Shown here in pieces: positions 31,002 through 39,666 of a stretch of 64,000 nt of DNA (position 1 is the first letter of the stretch; every line of letters starts with the position of its first letter). Both the position numbers and the translations under genes were made by a program. A model generated the notes under the pieces. It did no database searches, was not told the origin of the DNA, and worked only from the letters and a program-made list of their open reading frames with translations. Source of the stretch: Schleiferia thermophila (GTDB lineage Bacteria; Bacteroidota; Bacteroidia; Flavobacteriales; Schleiferiaceae); the NCBI RefSeq assembly GCF_003337435.1, contig NZ_QPJS01000001.1, positions 202,513-266,512 of the forward strand, in the 5' to 3' direction.

Positions 31002-31715
31002 ATGCTTCGCTCACTAAATGCTATTGTATTATCTTCTGTCCCTGTTGGAAGTGGGGGAGTAGTGATCCGGACGTTTACCGATTTGGAAGGGAAATTGAGT
31101 TTTTTGGTCAGAGGATTGCACAGCAAAAATGCCATATTTAAACCCTCCTACCTGCAACCTCTTGTAGTGCTTAAAGTATCAGCAGATATCCGTGCAAATC
31201 GCCAACTCCATTATATCCGAGATGCTACCATTGAGCCTGCACCCCAATCGCTTTTTACCAATCCTTCTACTCGTGCGTTGTCTTTTTTTGTCGCTGAGGT
31301 GCTCCAGCGCAGCCTCCACGATTTTCAGCCGCTTAAGCCCTTATTTGAGTTTACTGTCACATGGATAGGGCAGCTTGACCAATATAAAGGAGCGCAGGGG
31401 TATCGGGTACTTTGGTATCTATCAGAATTGATCAAAATACTCGGCATAGCCCCTAGAATTCTTCCACATCATGCCTGGCTCGATCTGGCTGAAGGCATCA
31501 GCACTGCCGTTGAACCCTCTCATCCGTATAAAAGCCCCCCGCAAATTACTGAACTACTTCATACGCTCTTTAACCAGCCCGATGAGCAGTTCATTACTCA
31601 GAGCTCCGGCTTTAAATCCGAATTACTCGATGTCCTCTTGCTGTATCTTCGCCTCCACATTCCGGGCTTTGGAGAGCCAAAGTCTCTTAATGTGTTAAAA
31701 TATATTTTTCTCTAA
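31002..31715 (+). CDS. recO: DNA repair protein RecO
   Basis: A 237-residue recombination mediator that, with RecR, loads RecA on SSB-coated single-stranded DNA and anneals strands. The N-terminal OB fold is visible (NAIVLSSVPVGSGGVVIRTF, GKLSFLVRGLHSKNAIFKPS, LQPLVVLKVSADI), then the helical domain (FFVAEVLQRSLHDFQPLKPL, GYRVLWYLSELIKILGIAPR). The zinc-finger cysteines of some RecO proteins are absent, as in other Bacteroidota. It ends two bases before the CPBP protease gene. The pairing with the following genes looks positional only. Confidence 0.88.
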   Translation: MLRSLNAIVLSSVPVGSGGVVIRTFTDLEGKLSFLVRGLHSKNAIFKPSYLQPLVVLKVSADIRANRQLHYIRDATIEPAPQSLFTNPSTRALSFFVAEVLQRSLHDFQPLKPLFEFTVTWIGQLDQYKGAQGYRVLWYLSELIKILGIAPRILPHHAWLDLAEGISTAVEPSHPYKSPPQITELLHTLFNQPDEQFITQSSGFKSELLDVLLLYLRLHIPGFGEPKSLNVLKYIFL

Positions 31716-31716
31716 T

Positions 31717-32646
31717 ATGCAAGAAACAGATTACCAACCCGAGGAGTACAGACCTAAACCCTTTTGGCTCACGCTGCTATCATTGGTAGCAAGCGTATTT
31801 GCTGGTATTTTCATCGGATCCTTCATAGCCTCGCTCACGGCTCCATTGGTTTTTAAAATCTCTGTAGACCAGGTGGCAGATATCATCCTTGATACCAAAG
31901 AACACCCGCTGAAAGGAGCACTCTTGCGATACATCCAGCTTTGGACTTCTGGATTGGGATTTGTCGGTGGCGGTTGGTTTTTTCTCGCCCGCATCGTAAA
32001 GTCCATTGACCAGGTTGGACTGGATCTTAAGTCACTGCCGAGCCCTCCCATTTTTTTTATGGCCATCGGCTCAATGGCCATGTTGCTTCCCGCCACGGAG
32101 TGGCTTCAATGGCTCAACAACCAAATCAACTTTCCCGAATCAATGGCCACTCTGGAAGCCAACCTCCGTTACCTTCAAAAGCTCAACTTGGATCAGATAA
32201 AGCTTATGATCGAACCGGAAAATACTTCTCTCTGGCTTTATAATCTTATCTTGATAGCTGTTTTACCCGCCGTTGGTGAGGAACTGGTCTTCAGAGGGGC
32301 TTTGCAAAATTTACTGATTGGCAAGTTTGGTGCACGCTTTGGCATCTTGCTTACTGCCGTCATATTCACGCTCATTCATCGGCAGTTTTACAACATTCTG
32401 CCCATGTTTGTACTTTCATTGCTGCTCGGGTATGTGTATTATCTTACCGGCTCATTGTTCACCACCATTGCCATGCATTTGCTCAACAATGCTCTATCGC
32501 TATTTATGGTCTATTATTTTGGCTGGACCGACGATATAACTCAACCTGAATTTTCTCCACTTATATCTTTCCCATTAGCTGTTGTGGGCGTAATACTTTT
32601 GATATGGATGAATTCCCTGATTGACAGCCAATCTTCTGAAAATTAA
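31717..32646 (+). CDS. CPBP-family intramembrane metalloprotease
   Basis: A 309-residue membrane protein with about eight hydrophobic segments. All three CPBP/CAAX-protease motifs are present: EELVFRGAL (EExxxR), FTLIHRQFYN (FxxxH) and HLLNNAL (HxxxN), which form the metal site within the membrane. The family includes Rce1-like prenyl-protein proteases and bacteriocin self-immunity proteins; the substrate here is unknown. The stop TAA shares one base with the ATG of the saccharopine dehydrogenase gene (TAATG), so expression is coupled. Confidence 0.88.
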   Translation: MQETDYQPEEYRPKPFWLTLLSLVASVFAGIFIGSFIASLTAPLVFKISVDQVADIILDTKEHPLKGALLRYIQLWTSGLGFVGGGWFFLARIVKSIDQVGLDLKSLPSPPIFFMAIGSMAMLLPATEWLQWLNNQINFPESMATLEANLRYLQKLNLDQIKLMIEPENTSLWLYNLILIAVLPAVGEELVFRGALQNLLIGKFGARFGILLTAVIFTLIHRQFYNILPMFVLSLLLGYVYYLTGSLFTTIAMHLLNNALSLFMVYYFGWTDDITQPEFSPLISFPLAVVGVILLIWMNSLIDSQSSEN

Positions 32647-34001
32647 TGAAAACGGTACTTATTATCGGCGCAGGTAGATCTACCCTGAGCCTTATCAATT
32701 ACATGCTCAACATAGCCGAACAAAAAAACTGGAAGATCCAGGTAGCCGATCTCGATCTCAGCCTGGTCCATGAAAAAATTGCTGACAATCCACGCGCAGA
32801 GGCCTTACAAGTCGATGTAACAGACGAAATAAGCCGCGTGAGAGCCATAGCCGGTGCCGATTTAGTAATCAGTATGCTCCCGGCCGATATGCACGTGCCT
32901 GTGGCTGTCGACTGTATAGCTCTCCGAAAGCATCTGGTTACTGCTTCTTATGTGTCCGAAGGGATGCAACAGCTCCATCAAAGAGCAGTGGATGCTGGAG
33001 TCATTCTTATGAACGAAGTTGGGGTAGACCCTGGAATCGACCACATCAGCGCAAAAAAGGTAATCGATCACATCACCGGTCTAGGGGGGCGTATGCTCAT
33101 CTTTGAGAGTTTTACCGGTGGTCTGCCTGCTCCTGAATCGGACGACAACCCCTGGCATTATAAATTTTCATGGAACCCCCGGAATGTCGTACTTGCCGGA
33201 AGTGGTGGAGCCGTCAAATTCATCCAGGAAGGGCAGTACAAATACATTCCCTATCATATGGTCTTCAGGCGTACAGAGCTGATTGACATTGAAAATTATG
33301 GACGCTTCGAAGGATATGCCAACCGCGATAGCCTTCGCTACCGGTCTGTGTATGGGCTCGATGACATTCCCACCATTTACAGAGGTACACTCAGGCGCCC
33401 CGGGTTTTGCCGCGCCTGGGACATTTTTGTGAAGCTCGGCATGACCGATGATTCCTATTTGATGGAGAAAGCGCATACCCTCACCCGAAGACAGTTTCTC
33501 AACTCCTTCCTTGCATATCATCCTACGGACTCCGTGGAGCTTAAGCTCATGCACTATATGAACATACCGCAAGACCAGGCAGATTTGCTTGAAAAATTCA
33601 GTTATCTAGGACTATTTGAGGACATTCCTTTGCCTGAAAAAGCCCTGGAAAAACCCACCCCGGCTCGAATCCTCCAGGCGATTCTGGAAGAAAAATGGCA
33701 AATGAAACCCGGTGACCGCGACATGATCGTCATGTGGCATAAATTCGGCTTCGAACTCCATGGACGACGTCGCATGATTACCTCCCACATGGTTTTTAAA
33801 GGGGTCGATCATCGAAATACTGCCATGGCACATACCGTAGGTATACCAGTGGCCATTGCGGCCCGCCTCATCATGGAAGGGAAAATCCTTAAAACCGGTG
33901 TACAGATCCCCACTACTCCTCAAATCTATGAACCTATGCTTGATGAACTAAAAACATATGGCATCACATTCACAGAAAGAGAAGTACCTTACCGCATCTG
34001 A
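32646..34001 (+). CDS. Saccharopine dehydrogenase family protein
   Basis: A 451-residue NAD(P)-dependent enzyme. The N-terminal Rossmann fold begins VLIIGAGRSTLSLINYML. The conserved middle includes NEVGVDPGIDHISAKKVID and ESFTGGLPAPESDDNPW, and the C-terminal part has KFGFELHGRRRMITSHMV and GIPVAIAARLIMEG. This fits saccharopine dehydrogenase (glutamate-forming), which splits saccharopine into glutamate and 2-aminoadipate semialdehyde in lysine breakdown. It could also be a spermidine-like or related member. A class III aminotransferase follows 14 bp later, consistent with lysine or 2-aminoadipate metabolism (inference from adjacency). Confidence 0.87.
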   Translation: MKTVLIIGAGRSTLSLINYMLNIAEQKNWKIQVADLDLSLVHEKIADNPRAEALQVDVTDEISRVRAIAGADLVISMLPADMHVPVAVDCIALRKHLVTASYVSEGMQQLHQRAVDAGVILMNEVGVDPGIDHISAKKVIDHITGLGGRMLIFESFTGGLPAPESDDNPWHYKFSWNPRNVVLAGSGGAVKFIQEGQYKYIPYHMVFRRTELIDIENYGRFEGYANRDSLRYRSVYGLDDIPTIYRGTLRRPGFCRAWDIFVKLGMTDDSYLMEKAHTLTRRQFLNSFLAYHPTDSVELKLMHYMNIPQDQADLLEKFSYLGLFEDIPLPEKALEKPTPARILQAILEEKWQMKPGDRDMIVMWHKFGFELHGRRRMITSHMVFKGVDHRNTAMAHTVGIPVAIAARLIMEGKILKTGVQIPTTPQIYEPMLDELKTYGITFTEREVPYRI

Positions 34002-34015
34002 AAATCTGTAATCTC

Positions 34016-35215
34016 ATGCCTACTACCGGTATACGGGCACTCTTTTACAATCACCTGGCGCCTACCTCTCCCTCACCCCTGGCGCTGCACATCGTGAGCG
34101 CAAATGGACACTACCTTTACGATGCCGACGGAGTTCGATATCTCGACCTGATAAGTGGAATATCCGTAAGTAACATCGGTCATTGCCACCCTAAAGTAGT
34201 CGAAGCGGTCAGTCGGCAGGCGTCTACGTATATGCATACCATGGTGTATGGTGAGTTCATTCAAAATCCTCAGGTACGCCTGGCGGAGGCGCTTCACCGG
34301 CATACCCACACCACACTTGATATGGTCTATCTGACCAATTCCGGGGCCGAAGCTACTGAAGGAGCTATTAAACTAGCCAAACGTTTTACTGCCCGTCCTG
34401 AAATCCTGTATTGTCGTCATTCATATCATGGCAGCACTCAAGGAGCACTCAGCCTTATGGGGGGAGAGGAATTTAAACAAGCTTACAGACCTCTGATTCC
34501 GGGATGCCGAATGATTGAATACAACAACTTCGACCACCTGCGCTACATTACCACCCGTACTGCAGCTGTCATTACAGAAGTGGTCCAAAGCGAATCTGGC
34601 TACATCCCGGCTGACCCTAACTGGATTGCCGAAATCCGACAGCGCTGCACGTCCGCCGGAGCACTCCTGATTCTCGACGAAATTCAGACCGGTTTCGGCC
34701 GTACAGGTCGGTTATTTGGCTTCCATCGTTTTGATATAGTACCCGACATTTTGCTTCTTGCCAAAGGTATGGGAGGGGGTATGCCTATCGGTGCTTTCCT
34801 CGCTCCTCGCCAAATCATGCTGAGCCTGGCCGAAAATCCCATACTTGGTCATATTACGACTTTCGGCGGTCATCCGGTATCTGCAGCTGCAGCTCTTGCC
34901 AATTTAGAAGTCATCGTGGAAGGTCGGCTCTGGGAGGCTGCTCCAAGTATCGAAGCTCGCTTCCGTTCGCAGCTCCAACACCCACTAATCCAGCGTATCA
35001 CGGGTATGGGTGCCATGCTTGCTGTACACCTGCCAGACGTTGATATCGTACAGCAGACTATTCAGTACTGCCTTGAAAATGGACTTATCATCGACTGGTT
35101 TCTGTTTAATCCCAACAGCTTGCGTATTTCCCCACCTCTGACTCTCACTCACGACGAGATCGACTTTGCTGCACAAACCATTATCGAGGCTCTCGAACTT
35201 GCCAGCAAATCCTGA
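34016..35215 (+). CDS. Class III PLP-dependent aminotransferase
   Basis: A 399-residue fold-type I aminotransferase, related to acetylornithine, 4-aminobutyrate and lysine-epsilon aminotransferases. Seen: YLDLISGISVSNIGHCHPKV, YLTNSGAEATEGAIKLAKRF (PLP phosphate binding), YHGSTQGALSL, LILDEIQTGFGRTGRLF with Asp221-Glu222 binding the pyridine ring, and LLLAKGMGGGMPIGAF with the Schiff-base Lys250. The donor cannot be fixed from sequence. Its position after a saccharopine dehydrogenase suggests lysine, ornithine or 2-aminoadipate semialdehyde chemistry. Its 3' end faces the convergent ABC transporter across 125 bp without a visible terminator. Confidence 0.88.
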   Translation: MPTTGIRALFYNHLAPTSPSPLALHIVSANGHYLYDADGVRYLDLISGISVSNIGHCHPKVVEAVSRQASTYMHTMVYGEFIQNPQVRLAEALHRHTHTTLDMVYLTNSGAEATEGAIKLAKRFTARPEILYCRHSYHGSTQGALSLMGGEEFKQAYRPLIPGCRMIEYNNFDHLRYITTRTAAVITEVVQSESGYIPADPNWIAEIRQRCTSAGALLILDEIQTGFGRTGRLFGFHRFDIVPDILLLAKGMGGGMPIGAFLAPRQIMLSLAENPILGHITTFGGHPVSAAAALANLEVIVEGRLWEAAPSIEARFRSQLQHPLIQRITGMGAMLAVHLPDVDIVQQTIQYCLENGLIIDWFLFNPNSLRISPPLTLTHDEIDFAAQTIIEALELASKS

Positions 35216-35340
35216 GCCGGCTGGTGTAGGTCTTTATTTCTTTTGACTACAAGTCAGTATCCGTATCTTGGATTCTAATTTGAATATGCCTGTTGAAAGC
35301 CAATGGTGCTACACAGGAAGGCTAACACCTGAAGTTGAAC

Positions 35341-37158
35341 TTAAAATTCTTGAAGCTTGATAAGTCGCGAATAGATTCCGCCAAACTGGAGGAGCTGTTC
35401 ATGTGTTCCGGTCTCGACTATTTGGCCGCGATCCATTACGACTATTTTGTCTGCATGACGAATGGTACTCAACCGATGCGCAATGATGATAGAGGTGCGG
35501 TTTTGCATCAGACGGGTAATGGCCTCCTGCACCAGGCGTTCGCTTTCGGTATCCAGTGCACTGGTAGCTTCATCCAGAATGAGAATCGGGGGATTTTTCA
35601 GAATTGCACGGGCGATGGCAATGCGCTGGCGCTGGCCACCGGAGAGGCGTGAGCCCATATCACCCACTATGGTATCAAATCCCATTTCCAGTTGGCATAT
35701 GAAATCGTAGGCATTAGCTATCCTGGCTGCATCTTCGATTTCTGACCACGAGGCATCCGGTTTGCCCAAGGCGATATTGTTGCGCACAGTGTCGTTGAAA
35801 AGGATGGGTTCCTGGGTGACGATTCCCATGAGTGAGCGGAGAGAGCGAAGCTCAATTGTACGGATATCTCTGCCATCAAGCGTGATGCAACCAGAGGAGA
35901 TGTCGTAGAAACGCGGTATAAGGTTGACAAGAGATGTCTTGCCGCTACCAGAGAGGCCTACAAGAGCGGTGGTGCTGCCACGAGGTATAGTGAGTTCAAT
36001 ATTTCGCAATATAAGATCCTCTCGATAGCCAAAACTTACTTGATGAAACTGTATGCAATCGCAAAATGCGGTAATGACTTTGGCATCAGGTGGTGAGGTG
36101 ATAGGGTTGGAACTTTCTAGAATTTCAAGCACGCGTTCTGCCGAAGCTGCTCCTTTCCGAAGGTTGTAGGAAGCCCTGCTTATTGCCTTACTGGGAGGAA
36201 TCATCTGATAAAAAAACAGGATATAAGCAATAAAATTGGCAGGACCAAATTGATCGGAAGCTATCACAATACGTCCACCAAACCATATAACGGCAGCCAT
36301 AATGACAGCTCCGAGCATTTCGCTGGTGGGAGAGGCCAGGTCAAAACGTCGCATGACGCGGTTGGAGGTTCGATAGTAAGCATCGTTGATGCGTTCGAAG
36401 GCCGATTGTTTTACGTGTTCAGCATTGAAGGCTTTAAGAATTCGGAGTCCGGTAATGGTTTCGTCTATGTGACTCATAAGAGAACCGAGCTGCGACTGGG
36501 CTGTGGTAGATTGGCGTTTGAGGGTACGTCCAATGCGGCTGATGACCCAGGAAACAAAAGGAAGTGTCAAAAGAACAAACAGAGTCAGTTTATAATTCAT
36601 CCAGAGAAGTACGGCCAATGACCCAATGATCATAAGGGGATCGCGGAAGACCATTTCCAGCAAGGTGATAAGAGCACTTTCAATTTCGCGAAGATCAACG
36701 GTAATGCGCGAGATGATATCCCCCTTTTGCCGGCGGGCATAGAAAGCCATAGGTAGCTCGAGAAGCTTGGCATGGAGCTGTCTGCGCAGCTGATACGAAA
36801 TTCCATTTCGCACGGGAGCTAATACATAAAGAGCGAGATAGTGGAATAAATTTTTGAAAAAAAACGCAGCTAAAACCCAAAGGACCACATAAAGGAGCGC
36901 TTCGGAAACGGTTGTGGTCTGAAGGCGAATTTCAATCTGGCGATAAAACTCGCGTTTGATCTGATCAAATAGCGTGGTGCCGGCTATGGAGTCTGACATT
37001 GAGCCATTAACGCCAAAGATGAGCTGTAGCACGGGAATTACAAGCCCTATAGACACCAGCGAAAAGAGTATACTCAGAGTACTAAACAACAGGCTGAGGC
37101 CTATCTTCCCCTTATAACGGAGGAGATATGGGTAGATTTTTCGAAGGGGATTTTTCAT
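35341..37158 (-). CDS. ABC transporter, fused permease-ATPase (MsbA-like)
   Basis: A 605-residue half-transporter: an N-terminal six-helix exporter domain (~1-320) and a C-terminal nucleotide-binding domain. The NBD shows Walker A GLSGSGKTS, the Q-loop region GIVTQEPILFNDTVRNNIAL, signature LSGGQRQRIAIARAI, Walker B ILILDEATSAL and H-loop IIAHRLSTI. This is the type that exports lipid A precursors, peptides or lipids; MsbA-like lipid flipping is the usual assignment in Bacteroidota. It works as a homodimer. It starts 9 bp after trpS on the same strand and so may be co-transcribed with it, with no functional link evident. Confidence 0.92.
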   Translation of the reverse strand: MKNPLRKIYPYLLRYKGKIGLSLLFSTLSILFSLVSIGLVIPVLQLIFGVNGSMSDSIAGTTLFDQIKREFYRQIEIRLQTTTVSEALLYVVLWVLAAFFFKNLFHYLALYVLAPVRNGISYQLRRQLHAKLLELPMAFYARRQKGDIISRITVDLREIESALITLLEMVFRDPLMIIGSLAVLLWMNYKLTLFVLLTLPFVSWVISRIGRTLKRQSTTAQSQLGSLMSHIDETITGLRILKAFNAEHVKQSAFERINDAYYRTSNRVMRRFDLASPTSEMLGAVIMAAVIWFGGRIVIASDQFGPANFIAYILFFYQMIPPSKAISRASYNLRKGAASAERVLEILESSNPITSPPDAKVITAFCDCIQFHQVSFGYREDLILRNIELTIPRGSTTALVGLSGSGKTSLVNLIPRFYDISSGCITLDGRDIRTIELRSLRSLMGIVTQEPILFNDTVRNNIALGKPDASWSEIEDAARIANAYDFICQLEMGFDTIVGDMGSRLSGGQRQRIAIARAILKNPPILILDEATSALDTESERLVQEAITRLMQNRTSIIIAHRLSTIRHADKIVVMDRGQIVETGTHEQLLQFGGIYSRLIKLQEF

Positions 37159-37167
37159 GTGATGAAA

Positions 37168-38139
37168 TTAAAAACCAAGTACCTCCCGGACACGCGAAAG
37201 TACCAGACTTCCTATGGCACGCGCTTTTTCTGCTCCATTTTTGAGCAATTGTTCGAGGGTGGCGGGGTCATCCATCAGGCGGTTGTATTCTGCGCGTGCT
37301 TGTGCAAAGTGGTCTAAAATCAGAGCAAGCAATTCTTTTTTAGCATGGCCATATCCATAGCCGCCGGACAAATATTTTCTACGCATCTCCTCAATGTGGC
37401 TGGGTGATGCCAGCAGACTGTAAAGAGCAAAAACAGTACAGGTATCCGGATTTTTTGGCTCCTCAAGCGGTGTTGAATCGGTGACAATGCTCATCACTTG
37501 TTTCTTGAGCTCCTTCTCAGGAGCAAAGATGTCAATCGTGTTTTTATATGATTTACTCATCTTTCGTCCATCGGTACCGGGTATCGTCATCACTTCCTCC
37601 CGAATAAGAGCTTCTGGTAGCTTTAGAACTTCCTTTCCTACTGTGCGATTGAGTGCAGATGCAATGTCGCGAGCGATTTCCAGGTGTTGTTTTTGATCTT
37701 TCCCAACAGGTACAAAATCGGCATCGTAGAGCAGAATATCAGCAGCCATCAATACAGGGTAATTAAACAATCCGGCATTCACGTCGCTCAGACGGTCGCT
37801 CTTGTCTTTGAAGCTGTGGGCGTTGGCCAGCATTGGATAGGGTGTAAAGCAGCTTAGATACCAGGTGAGCTCAGTGACTTCTGGCAGATCGCTCTGGCGG
37901 TAAAAAACATTTTTCTCAGCATCAAATCCACATGCAATCCATGATGCAGCTACACTTTGGGTGTTTGCTCTGCGCTGTGCAGCGTCTTTAATAGTAGTAA
38001 GTGAATGAAAATCAGCTATGAAAAAAAAACTTTCGGCATCCGGTTTTTTTGAAAATTCTACAGCTGGAGCAATGGCTCCCAGGACGTTTCCAAGGTGAGG
38101 TTGTCCGGAACTTTGTACACCGGTCAGATATCTAGGCAT
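37168..38139 (-). CDS. trpS: Tryptophanyl-tRNA synthetase
   Basis: A 323-residue class I aminoacyl-tRNA synthetase charging tRNA-Trp. The HIGH-equivalent is PHLGN (residues 14-18) and the KMSKS loop is GRKMSKSYKN (KMSKS 193-197). The specificity regions FTPYPMLANAHSFKDKS and FNYPVLMAADILLYDADFVP are typical. Length matches bacterial TrpS. A full promoter (TTTG-N22-TACCTTTG) lies upstream, giving a short leader. First gene of a pair with the ABC exporter. Confidence 0.96.
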   Translation of the reverse strand: MPRYLTGVQSSGQPHLGNVLGAIAPAVEFSKKPDAESFFFIADFHSLTTIKDAAQRRANTQSVAASWIACGFDAEKNVFYRQSDLPEVTELTWYLSCFTPYPMLANAHSFKDKSDRLSDVNAGLFNYPVLMAADILLYDADFVPVGKDQKQHLEIARDIASALNRTVGKEVLKLPEALIREEVMTIPGTDGRKMSKSYKNTIDIFAPEKELKKQVMSIVTDSTPLEEPKNPDTCTVFALYSLLASPSHIEEMRRKYLSGGYGYGHAKKELLALILDHFAQARAEYNRLMDDPATLEQLLKNGAEKARAIGSLVLSRVREVLGF

Positions 38140-38162
38140 AGCACAATATATTGAGACGGCAG

Positions 38163-38196
38163 CAAAGGTAAGAGGTTACAAAAGCTGAATCTCAAA
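38163..38196 (-). promoter_or_regulatory. Promoter of trpS
   Basis: On the minus strand TTTG (38196-38193), 22 bases, then TACCTTTG (38170-38163) matches the -33/-7 consensus. Initiation near 38156 leaves a leader of ~17 bases, too short for a T-box or attenuator. Confidence 0.7.
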
Positions 38197-38384
38197 GGAA
38201 GTGTTAGTAAAACAATAGCCTTGGTTTCAGAACCATTGAATAGGTCATCTGGCCATACATAGAATTAACCTAAAAAAATCATCAGTTAAGTTTTGGTTTA
38301 ATCCCTTACCCATTCTGTATTTTAAGAAATGGTATCAATTCAGATAGGGTGTTGAGCATAGTCAGACATGGAGATGGATTTCAC

Positions 38385-38392
38385 TACATTTG
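38385..38392 (+). promoter_or_regulatory. -7 box (TACATTTG) of the oxygenase gene
   Basis: TACATTTG fits TAnnTTTG and lies 18 bases before the ATG at 38410, supporting that start over the later in-frame ATG at 38446. The upstream TTG at 38352 is 30 bases away, wider than usual. Confidence 0.5.
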
Positions 38393-38409
38393 CCTAAAAT
38401 TAGTACTTC

Positions 38410-39222
38410 ATGATAGGAGATTCTGCAGTCATCAATCCAGAAATAATGGCGAAAAAAGAACTCTTTAAAAGGCAATTTGCTGAAGGAGTTCCTTGCAGAC
38501 ATGTGGTAATTGAAAATTTTTTGATACCTGAAATTGCAGATCAGTTGTATGAAAAGTTCCCGCCTTTTGAAACGCTGAATGTAAAGCGCAAGAGTATCAA
38601 CGAGGACAAGGCTGAAGACTATCATTTTGAACGTTGGGATCCGGTATTTGGCCGGGTAAGGGATGCTTTGCAAAGTGAAGCTTTCTGTATTTGGTTGAGT
38701 GAAGTGACTGGTGTAGAGGGACTTCGGTCAACGGACGACAGCTTGGGCAGCGGTCTGCACCAAGGTAAAAACGGAAGTTTCGTAGACGTTCATGTGGATG
38801 TAAATATGAATCCGGAAAAAGGACTATGGAGAAGAGTAAATCTGTTGATTTACTTAAATAAAAATTGGAAACCGGAGTATGGTGGAGATCTGGAGCTATG
38901 GGATGTGGCAATGCAGAACTGTGTTAAAAAGATTCCACCATTTCACAATGTTGCTGTTATTTTTTATACAGATGACAATTCACCTCATGGCTACAGCAAA
39001 ATACACGTTCCGGATTATGAGTCCAGAAAATCTTTTTACACATACTATTACACCTCAGTAGGTGAAGGATTTTCGTATCGAGACAGCAGGTTTTTACCCA
39101 GACCAGATGAAAGCTTTTTAAAAAAAGCAGTGACGACAGTAAAAGAAACACTGAAAATCAATGCAAAAAAAATTCTTAAGACCTTGGGCGTAAAAAAATT
39201 GGACTTTCAGGACAAAAATTAG
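38410..39222 (+). CDS. 2-oxoglutarate/Fe(II)-dependent oxygenase (prolyl-hydroxylase-like)
   Basis: A 270-residue non-haem iron oxygenase. The double-stranded beta-helix metal triad can be read: His128 and Asp130 in SFVDVHVDVNM, and His193 in DNSPHGYSKI, with Arg206 (YESRKSFYTYYYT) binding 2-oxoglutarate. The strand RRVNLLIYLNKNWKPEYGGD is characteristic of prolyl 4-hydroxylase-like members. They hydroxylate protein side chains or small molecules, or act in surface glycan or lipid modification; the substrate here is unknown. The C-terminal ~50 residues are Lys-rich. A -7 box precedes the gene. A lone receiver-domain gene follows after 45 bp. Confidence 0.87.
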   Translation: MIGDSAVINPEIMAKKELFKRQFAEGVPCRHVVIENFLIPEIADQLYEKFPPFETLNVKRKSINEDKAEDYHFERWDPVFGRVRDALQSEAFCIWLSEVTGVEGLRSTDDSLGSGLHQGKNGSFVDVHVDVNMNPEKGLWRRVNLLIYLNKNWKPEYGGDLELWDVAMQNCVKKIPPFHNVAVIFYTDDNSPHGYSKIHVPDYESRKSFYTYYYTSVGEGFSYRDSRFLPRPDESFLKKAVTTVKETLKINAKKILKTLGVKKLDFQDKN

Positions 39223-39267
39223 GATTGTTAAGAACATAGCGTCATATTTGCCTCATAGTCACAGAGG

Positions 39268-39666
39268 ATGAATGTCTTAGTAATTGATGACAATCAAATA
39301 GATTTATTGATCAACCAAAGAGTAATTCTGAATCTCAGACCCACAGCCCATGTAGTGAGTTGTTTATCCGGAATCGAGGGATTGAAGTTTATTGAGCAGT
39401 GCATATCCGGTGGTATATGCGAACAATTTCCGGATTTAATATTGCTCGACATCCGAATGCCACTGATGGATGGATATGAGTTTCTTGATAAAATGCTCGA
39501 TATGATCAAACACTGTGAAAAAAGGCCTTTTGTTGTAATGGTTACCTCATCGATTGATACCGGCGATTATGAAAAGTCGCAGACTTATCCAGAGGTAAAG
39601 GGATATCTGAGCAAACCTCTTAAGCAAACAGCAATGCTGGAAATATTGGAGAAATTAAATTTTTAA
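39268..39666 (+). CDS. Stand-alone response-regulator receiver protein
   Basis: A 132-residue protein made of a single CheY-like receiver domain with no output domain. The acidic pocket is VIDDNQID (Asp7, Asp8), the phosphoacceptor Asp61 lies in LILLDIRMPLMDGYEF, followed by the Thr/Ser of MVTSS and Lys116 in YLSKPLKQ. It belongs to the Rcp1-like single-domain group often paired with hybrid or bacteriophytochrome kinases. No kinase gene is adjacent. Its 3' end overlaps the convergent mnmD stop by 12 bp (39655-39666). Confidence 0.88.
   Translation: MNVLVIDDNQIDLLINQRVILNLRPTAHVVSCLSGIEGLKFIEQCISGGICEQFPDLILLDIRMPLMDGYEFLDKMLDMIKHCEKRPFVVMVTSSIDTGDYEKSQTYPEVKGYLSKPLKQTAMLEILEKLNF

Noticed and set aside
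35216-35340. GGTGCTA...TAACACC inverted repeat as a terminator between the aminotransferase and the ABC transporter
   Set aside because: The stem is short with a mismatch, and no U-tract follows.
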